Part shown: in pieces, positions 5,033-10,374 of the stretch | How positions within the stretch are numbered: position 1 is the first letter of the stretch | Layout: each line of letters starts with the position of its first letter | Source of the DNA: Draconibacterium sp. | GTDB lineage: Bacteria > Bacteroidota > Bacteroidia > Bacteroidales > Prolixibacteraceae | DNA length: 10,374 bases | Reading direction: 5' to 3' | Assembly: GCA_015493625.1 (NCBI GenBank) | Contig: WGCT01000143.1 | Location: 1 to 10,374, forward strand | The notes under the pieces: model-generated | The model's input: only the letters and a program-made list of their open reading frames with translations | What the model was told of the DNA's origin: nothing | The model's database searches: none | Made by a program: the position numbers and the translations under genes

Positions 5033-6604
5033 TTATACAATTTTGCGAAGCACCGGATCCCATTCGGTTCGTCGTTTCTCGACATACGATTTTTGAGCCA
5101 TTAAAATGGTAACACCCTCTTCGAAAGCACGTTCAATATTTGCGCTTGTTGTGCCTCCGTGACGAATGCAGTTTATCCACTCTTTTACATGAAGGTGAGT
5201 TACATCAACACGCTTTCCATTAATTACAGTAGACATTAATCCGCGCGATGCATAATATTTTTCGGTGGCCGAAGTAACTGCATCAATGGCTCCGGAGCCC
5301 GGGTTAACTACTACCATTGGGCTACTTGTGTCAATGGTTCCGTCTTTAATTTTATCTTTATATTTGGTCGAGTTGTTGTCGGCAGTAATGCTAAGCGAGC
5401 CACCAAGTTCCATCGATGCATCGTGCCCCATAAAAACCCGTCCGCGTTGCCGGCTGTTTGCCAAACTTGCACTATAAACCAGAGTCATATTCCGTTCCGG
5501 ATATTCCCACGAAACATTAAGCGTATCAGGAATATCCCGGTTATCTTTCCAGTAGTAAATACCTCCCGAAGCCATTGCCGATTTTGGAATCCCCATTCTG
5601 AGGAGTTGATTTACAGCATCGTATTCGTGCGAAAACAGCTGCCCCAACATTCCTGTGTCGTAGTCGAAAAACTTAGTCCAGTTGTAGTAACGGTCGAGCG
5701 AAAAGGGTACTTTGGGGCGGTTTCCTAACCACTGCTCCCAGTCTATAGAATTCAGGTCGCCGGGTTTTGGCTTTCCATTGGCATCGAGATTGCGAATCCA
5801 GGCACCGCTGGCAGTATTTCGGTTGGTTGTTGTTTCAACCAGTGTAATTTCTCCTAAAATATCTTTTTTAATAATCTGTTTTGCCTGCTGAAAAATGGCG
5901 TTTTTTGTAATTTGGTGTCCCAGCTGAAAAACGCGGTCGCTGTTTTTAACTGCTGTATAAACTTCGTTAAGTTCGTCTTCGGTAAGCGCTATACTCTTTT
6001 CGCAATACACGTGTTTGCCTGCTTTTACGGCATCGGTAGTAATTCGTGCATGATGGTGGTCGGGAGTAGCCACAATTACTGCATCAATAGAATCGTCTTG
6101 CAACATCTCTTTATAGGTGCGGTAACGTTTTACCGGAAGTTCCGACGGTTTTCCGTTTCCTGCCGGTGTTTTACAACTTGCCACTTCAAGTCCTTTTTTT
6201 GCATGAAGATCGAATACATCGCAAATCCCCACAATGGCAACATTCAGATTGTCTTGCTGTTGCCACTCTTTAATGGTTCCGTTTTCCTGCATCGATTCTA
6301 TTTTTGAGGAACTTGCAAACCCCAGTGCTCTTGCCAATGCTGTTGCACGGTTTCCAAATCCAATCATTCCTATTCGGAGTAATTTGCCGTCGGCTGCATT
6401 GGTAATCTCCTTTGGTGCTTGTAAATCGTCGAGCCCAAGTTCTTTAATTAATCCGGCACTTTTATTTTTATCAACCGATATTTTTTGCATCAACTCGTAA
6501 CCAAAATATCCGAGAACGGGAATGCCTGCCAGCGCTTTTAATACGGTTCTTCGCGATTGTGAAGGCTGTTTTTCTTGCGGTTGTTTATTTGTCTCTTTCG
6601 TCAT
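5033..6604 (-). CDS. Tat-exported Gfo/Idh/MocA-family oxidoreductase
   Basis: This is a 523-residue NAD(P)-dependent sugar (or cyclitol) oxidoreductase-like protein. A twin-arginine signal is evident: S17-R18-R19-T-V-L-K followed by a hydrophobic stretch (about 22-38), so it is probably exported folded with its cofactor. The Rossmann motif is R-I-G-M-I-G-F-G-N-R-A (77-87). The A-T-P-D-H-H-H segment (179-185) and G-K-H-V-Y-C-E-K (196-203) are the family signatures, but the usual EKP is EKS here (202-204). D316-x-G318...H326-x-x-D329 corresponds to the catalytic histidine region of the C-terminal domain. The length exceeds the ~350-400 norm because of the signal/linker and an extended C-terminal domain, as in Bacteroidota exported members. 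The substrate cannot be read. It is co-transcribed behind the DoxX gene (11-base gap). No SD and no obvious terminator follow. Confidence 0.93.
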   Translation of the reverse strand: MTKETNKQPQEKQPSQSRRTVLKALAGIPVLGYFGYELMQKISVDKNKSAGLIKELGLDDLQAPKEITNAADGKLLRIGMIGFGNRATALARALGFASSSKIESMQENGTIKEWQQQDNLNVAIVGICDVFDLHAKKGLEVASCKTPAGNGKPSELPVKRYRTYKEMLQDDSIDAVIVATPDHHHARITTDAVKAGKHVYCEKSIALTEDELNEVYTAVKNSDRVFQLGHQITKNAIFQQAKQIIKKDILGEITLVETTTNRNTASGAWIRNLDANGKPKPGDLNSIDWEQWLGNRPKVPFSLDRYYNWTKFFDYDTGMLGQLFSHEYDAVNQLLRMGIPKSAMASGGIYYWKDNRDIPDTLNVSWEYPERNMTLVYSASLANSRQRGRVFMGHDASMELGGSLSITADNNSTKYKDKIKDGTIDTSSPMVVVNPGSGAIDAVTSATEKYYASRGLMSTVINGKRVDVTHLHVKEWINCIRHGGTTSANIERAFEEGVTILMAQKSYVEKRRTEWDPVLRKIV

Positions 6605-6615
6605 TATTTTTCAGT

Positions 6616-7107
6616 TTATTTGGTTTTGTTGAAATAGCGGGAAATTAAAGCATCTAATCCAATAATCTTTCCGGTGGGGAAGACAAAAAGTACAAAAAGG
6701 GCGGCGGCTTCAATTAATGTTTTGCTCACAATTAAGTAGCTTCCTTCGGTTGGAACCGAATATTCGATACCAATAATTGGTGCATTGTTTAAATAGTAAA
6801 CAAAAACAAGCAGTGCACCCGCAATTGAGGCTGTTCGTGTAAAAAGTCCGAGAATGAGTCCCAGCCCGATTGCAATTAATCCCCATACATTCAGAAAATC
6901 GACAGTATTTAAAACTGCACTGTTCGAAACAATCCAGTGTGCCATGCCTGATAGAATCCATTGCGATTCGTTTAAGAAATTAGCCGAAGTCCAGTTGGGT
7001 ACAAGTAATTTCGAAACTCCTTCGTATAAAATGTGCCATCCCACAATTATACGTAGTGCAACCAGCGAAACGAGCTGAACATTTGAATAGGTTTTGTTGG
7101 TATTCAT
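6616..7107 (-). CDS. DoxX-family integral membrane protein
   Basis: This is a 163-residue four-helix membrane protein of the DoxX/DoxD family (PF07681-like). Membrane segments are about 12-30, 70-88, 92-107 and 129-146. R19 and the G23-W24...Y28-E29-G30-x-x-K33 motif after the first helix are typical of the family, as is the G-L-G-L-I-L-G-L-F-T-R-x-A-S pattern between helices 2 and 3 (81-94). DoxX proteins have been linked to quinone-dependent oxidation (archaeal thiosulfate:quinone oxidoreductase) and to redox complexes in bacteria, but a role here is inference. It sits 11 bases upstream of the Gfo/Idh/MocA gene and shares its promoter, so the pair may couple periplasmic sugar oxidation to the membrane quinone pool. 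The ATG at 7107 has no SD. Confidence 0.88.
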   Translation of the reverse strand: MNTNKTYSNVQLVSLVALRIIVGWHILYEGVSKLLVPNWTSANFLNESQWILSGMAHWIVSNSAVLNTVDFLNVWGLIAIGLGLILGLFTRTASIAGALLVFVYYLNNAPIIGIEYSVPTEGSYLIVSKTLIEAAALFVLFVFPTGKIIGLDALISRYFNKTK

Positions 7108-7177
7108 AAATTATGTTTTAAGTTTATCGAAGAAAATAGGCAGAGATAAAAACAGGTCTGTATAAAATTCTTCGAAA

Positions 7178-7208
7178 CAAAAGTAAAACTATCGTAAAAT
7201 ATGGCAAA
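7178..7208 (-). promoter_or_regulatory. Promoter of the DoxX–oxidoreductase operon
   Basis: On the minus strand TTTG (7208-7205), a spacer of exactly 19 bases and TACTTTTG (7185-7178) match the Bacteroidota consensus in full. The spacing is the same as at the rpsF promoter. The predicted leader is roughly 60-65 nt. Confidence 0.7.
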
Positions 7209-7330
7209 AAAATAGCCGTGTATTTGCAATTACTTCACAGAAATAATACAAGGGTAACTTTTTATGATTTTTGAGTTGTATTTTTCTGTTTCTGTGTGTT
7301 AACCAGTTTGTCGGGAAAGAGAGAGTGTAC

Positions 7331-7485
7331 GCAGGCGCAGTGCCAGGGATTGAAGTGATACCCTGTTGCAGGGCCGGCCGAGTGGTTGTTGGCAAACGGC
7401 TGCGACCGGAGGAAGCACACGGATTGCCTACAACCACCGGAATGGCACAAAACCGGTAGTGCGGAAAGCCCGCCCGGGCGCATAA
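7331..7485 (+). repeat. GC-rich structured intergenic element, copy 2
   Basis: This is a palindrome-rich, GC-rich block with no credible gene. GCGC (7335-7338) can pair with GCGC (7478-7481) to close it. The head AGGGATTGAAGTG (7345-7357) is followed by a small hairpin CCCTG-TTG-CAGGG (7361-7373). A long hairpin joins GTGGTTGTTGGCAA (7382-7395) and TTGCCTACAACCAC (7424-7437), 13 of 14 pairs. The tail reads GTGCGGAAAGCCCGCCCGGG (7459-7478). Head and tail match the conserved ends of the element at 4690-4850. It ends eight bases from the alsT-type symporter stop codon and could also act as its terminator when read on the minus strand. Confidence 0.6.
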
Positions 7486-7492
7486 AATAGTA

Positions 7493-9169
7493 TTATTTGG
7501 GTACTTTCTCGCCGGGGAATCGTTTGGCGTACTCTTTCCAAAATAGTTTAACTTCGCTTTTCATCTCTTTTGAGAGGGAGAGGATGCCGAACAGGTTTGG
7601 AATGGTCATAAGTGCGATGGTAATGCCCGAAAGTGTCCAGATAATTGTGGTGTCGGCAAACGAAGCGAAGAAAAATGCGACGACATAAATTAGCCGGAAA
7701 TAGACAACGCTTTTTACTCCAAAGAGGTAGGTCATGGCGCGGTCGCCGTAGTACGACCAGCTTATGGCGGTTGAAAATGCAAACATAAGCAGGCCAATGG
7801 AGACGATGTATTTTCCGTATTCGCCAAACCAGCTGCGGGTGAATGCCACCGTGGTGAGGGGGGCACTGTGCAGCAGCGATTTTCCGGTGAGTGAAACTCC
7901 ATCTTGCGCGACAAGTTTGCCATTGTTAAACTTAATTTTTCCGTTGTAGGGCTGTTTGTTTACCCAAACTCTTACGTTTTCGGCTACCGAGCGTGCGTGA
8001 ATAATTGTGGGTTGATTTTCAATAATTCCGTTAACCACTGTTAGGTCTCCTGTAAATTGTTTGAGCTGTTCTTTGCCGGCTAAAAAGTGGTACAGTTTTT
8101 CGGTGTCGGCTTTGTTTTTGTCGGAGTAGTTTCCGGCTAATACGGTGAGGTCGGCTTCTTGAAATTTATTTTCAATTTTTTCTGTCCACACGCCCGACGA
8201 AAGGAGTACCATTCCGGTAAGCGAGCAAATTACAATGGTATCGATAAATGGTTCGAGCAGGGCAACGAGTCCTTCCGAAACGGGCTCGTGCGCACGTGCT
8301 GCAGCGTGTGCAATTGGTGCCGAGCCCTGTCCGGCTTCGTTCGAAAAGAGTCCACGGTTTACGCCGCGGTTAAATGCAAAAGCAATGCTTCCGCCTAGAA
8401 AACCACCGGCTGCTGCCGAACCGGTAAACAGATGGGTTACAATTGATTCTAGCGATGGAATTATGTTTTGATAATTGTATCCGATAACGGCAATTGCACC
8501 AATAAAATAGACGGCAGCCATAAGAGGAACCAGCGTTGATGTAACTTTGGCAATACGTTTTATTCCGCCAATTATTACCAGCCCAAGAAGTGCTGCAAGT
8601 ATTGCACCGGTTACCATATGCTTTATTCCGAAAGTTTGAAACAGCGAATTTGAGATGCTGTTTATTTGTGGCAAACTGCCTGTGCCAAACGAAGAGAGAA
8701 CGGTTGCAATGGCAAAAATAGCTGCCAACCATTTCATATTTAACCGGTTTTTCATGTAGTACATGGGGCCGCCGGAGATAGAGCCGTCGGCAGCGGTTTC
8801 GCGGTATTTGTGCGAGAGTGTTACTTCTACAAATTTAGTGGTCATTCCTACTGCTGCGGTTACCAACATCCAAAATAGTGCCGCCGGTCCGCCAAGGTGA
8901 ATAGCAAGTGCTACACCGGCAATATTTCCTGTGCCCACAGTTCCTGAAAGTGCGGTTGTTAACGCTTGAAAATGCGATGTGTCGCCAACGTCGCCCTCTT
9001 TGTCGAATTTGCCTCGAACAATGCGAAGCGAATGTTTTAAATAACGAAATTGTGGAAATTTCAGATAGATGGTGAAAAATATTCCGGTTCCCAAGAGCAG
9101 GAAAACAAACCATTGCGAACCACCAATATAACTGTCGATTAAAGAGAGAATGTCGTTTACTTTATTCAT
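7493..9169 (-). CDS. AGCS-family sodium:alanine/glycine symporter with an extra loop domain
   Basis: This inner-membrane Na+-coupled amino-acid carrier is of the AGCS (AlsT/DagA) family. Signatures are clear: [16 protein letters not shown] (75-90), S-G-G-P-M-Y-Y (132-138) and [19 protein letters not shown] (269-287). About ten membrane segments are visible on both sides of these. At 558 residues it is about 100 longer than usual members. The excess is a hydrophilic block (about 330-435) between the helix ending S-S-G-V-W-T-E and the helix preceded by T-R-S-W-F-G-E-Y. That block is polar and beta-rich with no membrane segment, so it is probably an extracytoplasmic insert. The ATG at 9169 lacks an SD; a near-consensus -7 (TATTTTCG, 9204-9197) lies upstream. 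It appears monocistronic. Alanine or glycine is the family's substrate; the actual one is not readable. Confidence 0.94.
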   Translation of the reverse strand: MNKVNDILSLIDSYIGGSQWFVFLLLGTGIFFTIYLKFPQFRYLKHSLRIVRGKFDKEGDVGDTSHFQALTTALSGTVGTGNIAGVALAIHLGGPAALFWMLVTAAVGMTTKFVEVTLSHKYRETAADGSISGGPMYYMKNRLNMKWLAAIFAIATVLSSFGTGSLPQINSISNSLFQTFGIKHMVTGAILAALLGLVIIGGIKRIAKVTSTLVPLMAAVYFIGAIAVIGYNYQNIIPSLESIVTHLFTGSAAAGGFLGGSIAFAFNRGVNRGLFSNEAGQGSAPIAHAAARAHEPVSEGLVALLEPFIDTIVICSLTGMVLLSSGVWTEKIENKFQEADLTVLAGNYSDKNKADTEKLYHFLAGKEQLKQFTGDLTVVNGIIENQPTIIHARSVAENVRVWVNKQPYNGKIKFNNGKLVAQDGVSLTGKSLLHSAPLTTVAFTRSWFGEYGKYIVSIGLLMFAFSTAISWSYYGDRAMTYLFGVKSVVYFRLIYVVAFFFASFADTTIIWTLSGITIALMTIPNLFGILSLSKEMKSEVKLFWKEYAKRFPGEKVPK

Positions 9170-9330
9170 TGCAGGAAAAGTGTAATTAATTTTAGCCGAA
9201 AATAGTACAATCTATTTTAAATTGTTACACCGGTTCAATAATTTATACTCAAACCAAATAGTTTTTCGTTTAGAACTTATATTTTTTCTTTAGCTTTTAT
9301 CTGATTTGGGCTTTAAACTGGTATTGTGAT

Positions 9331-10134
9331 TTAATCATCGAGAAGCAATAATTCTATTTTTCTGAAATCGGTATTATGACTTTCGGCTTGTAACGAAATT
9401 GTTCCTTTGGTAAGTATTTTATCGCCGTTGGCAGGCAGTAGTTTTTTGTAATACTGGTCTTTGGGATCGAGTTGTGGTTTTTCGTAATGCATTACCTCTT
9501 TCCCATCAATAAAGTGGCGAATTACTTTTCCTCCGTGTACTTCTACTTCAACCGAAACCCACTGGTCGCCATTGTAGGTTTTCGATTTCGAAGGCGTACA
9601 ATGTCTGGTAATCAGTTTTCCATCCATTTCAATGTTGGTCCCGGGTGTACAAACATTCATTGTTGGTCGTTCGCCTTTTCCACTTCCTCCAAGCAGTTGA
9701 ACTTCTATTGATGTTGGGAATTTCTGGTCTAACTCCATCGATTGGGCACTTTGTCCATGTATCATAATTCCGTTGTTGCGGAAAGCCCAGCCGGGACCAC
9801 CTTTTACCTGTTCGCCAACAAAACGGTATTCCACCCTGAGCCTGTAATTCGAGAATACTCCTTTGTAAAAAATATGGCCGAATTCGCCATTAAATTTATC
9901 CCAGTTTTTATAACTCACACGCAGCATTCCATTTTCAACACGAAATGTATTTTTATAATTATCGCCCAGTTTATGACCGGTAAATTTAATATCCCAGTTG
10001 TTTAAATCTTTCCCGTTAAAAAGTTGAATCCAGTTTTCGTTGGTTGATTTTTGGGCGGTTTTTTTATTCTTTGTTTGCGAATTACACGAAGAGAAGAATA
10101 GAACAACAACAACAACAACAACAACAACAACCAG
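9331..10134 (-). CDS. DUF1080 lipoprotein, 5' end disrupted or chimeric
   Basis: This is a 3-keto-disaccharide hydrolase-domain protein (PF06439, a LamG-like beta-sandwich). Its internal ATG at 9927 is not the real start. The frame stays open for 53 more codons back to C (codon 10084-10086) in the lipobox context L-F-F-S-S-C-N-S-Q, with domain-typical sequence W-I-Q-L-F-N-G-K-D-L-N-N-W just after it. The mature lipoprotein would be 251 residues. Family motifs include the F-R-V-E-N-G-M-L-R-V strand, W-A-F-R-N-N-G-I-M-I-H-G-Q, S-I-E-V-Q-L-L-G-G and the closing G-T-I-S-L-Q-A-E-S-H. Upstream of the lipobox the frame is ten valine codons (GTT)10, one CTG and then a TAA (10137-10135). No ATG, GTG or TTG start and no basic n-region is present, so the first part of the signal peptide is missing. 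The likely role is periplasmic or surface cleavage of keto-glycosides, inferred from the family. Confidence 0.85.
   Translation of the reverse strand: MVVVVVVVVVVLFFSSCNSQTKNKKTAQKSTNENWIQLFNGKDLNNWDIKFTGHKLGDNYKNTFRVENGMLRVSYKNWDKFNGEFGHIFYKGVFSNYRLRVEYRFVGEQVKGGPGWAFRNNGIMIHGQSAQSMELDQKFPTSIEVQLLGGSGKGERPTMNVCTPGTNIEMDGKLITRHCTPSKSKTYNGDQWVSVEVEVHGGKVIRHFIDGKEVMHYEKPQLDPKDQYYKKLLPANGDKILTKGTISLQAESHNTDFRKIELLLLDD
10102..10131. repeat. (AAC)10 trinucleotide microsatellite
   Basis: Ten perfect AAC units on the plus strand (GTT on the minus). They replace what should be the start of the lipoprotein signal peptide and mark the point where the bacterial reading frame ends. Perfect trinucleotide tracts of this length are uncommon in bacterial chromosomes and common in eukaryotes. 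Confidence 0.9.
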
Positions 10135-10374
10135 TTACCAATCTGAGTACTGTAATTGAATATGGTTTAACAGCAATCAGTGATAACAGCTTCATTCAAC
10201 AAATCTGCAGTTTGCCCTCACTAACAAAGACCATGGTGACAACAGGTATGGGGCCGTTACGCTTGAAACACAACACCAGCCTCGCAGTGCACTGCATCGC
10301 AGCAGCCACTACATGATACAACAAGTTTTACTGTCATAAAACCTACACAGTCATGCAAGAAAACTCATTAAATG
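10132..10374. other. Terminal segment of uncertain, possibly foreign origin
   Basis: No gene could be recognised here. It does not continue the lipoprotein gene (immediate in-frame stop) and shows no Bacteroidota promoter box for it. On the plus strand a frame running through the AAC tract as polyglutamine stays open to 10316 (…QPVTNLSTVIEYGLTAISD…), but the protein is unfamiliar. ACAG|GTATGG near 10242 resembles a eukaryotic splice donor. CA-rich texture and the microsatellite border suggest host or other eukaryotic DNA joined by assembly; this is inference. Confidence 0.4.

Noticed and set aside
7189..7483. Overlapping frames on both strands across the 7331-7485 element
   Set aside because: They arise from GC-rich palindromic sequence; the peptides are low-quality and no start or coding pattern supports them.
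9331..9927. DUF1080 protein starting at the ATG at 9927
   Set aside because: The frame upstream is clearly part of the same domain and contains a lipobox, so 9927 is an internal methionine.
1..10374. CRISPR arrays, tRNA/rRNA genes, insertion sequences, phage or defence genes
   Set aside because: None is visible: no regularly spaced repeats, no tRNA cloverleaf, and no transposase or integrase fragments could be recognised.

Overview
The window is ordinary Bacteroidota chromosome over its first ~10.1 kb. Three things point there. The gene order is ribH – TPR membrane protein | recF – DUF721. Promoter boxes match the Bacteroidota pattern (TTTG, 19 nt, TAnnTTTG). Almost every start codon lacks a Shine-Dalgarno (SD) sequence. 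The protein styles suggest Bacteroidales/Marinilabiliales (Prolixibacteraceae-like), but genus cannot be read from the sequence.

Layout. 1-1370: lumazine synthase (ribH) and a membrane-anchored TPR protein on the minus strand, separated by a strong terminator-like hairpin. 1480-2908: recF and a DUF721/DciA-like gene on the plus strand, overlapping by one base. 2909-3461: a gene-poor stretch with a degenerate REP-like motif, nested inverted repeats and the terminator of the next operon. 3462-4620: rpsF-rpsR-rplI on the minus strand with a clear promoter. 4620-5032: a GC-rich structured intergenic element. 5033-7208: a Tat-exported Gfo/Idh/MocA oxidoreductase and a DoxX-family membrane protein in one minus-strand operon with a textbook Bacteroidota promoter. 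7331-7485: a second GC-rich structured element. 7493-9169: an AGCS Na+/alanine symporter with a large extra loop. 9331-10134: a DUF1080 lipoprotein (3-keto-glycoside hydrolase-like) whose N-terminus runs into an (AAC)10 microsatellite. 10132-10374: sequence that does not continue the bacterial gene and looks foreign.

How the parts work together. recF and DUF721 are replication/repair genes. The S6/S18/L9 operon is translational; S6 and S18 are two of the proteins that hide the anti-SD in Bacteroidia ribosomes, yet rpsR and rplI here carry near-perfect SD sequences while no other gene in the window does. The Gfo/Idh/MocA protein, DoxX protein and DUF1080 lipoprotein are compatible with envelope-located keto-sugar chemistry, which is inferred from family knowledge.

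The observations most worth checking are the SD pair in rpsR/rplI, the two related structured elements in opposite orientation, and the probable chimeric join at the (AAC)10 tract near the right end.
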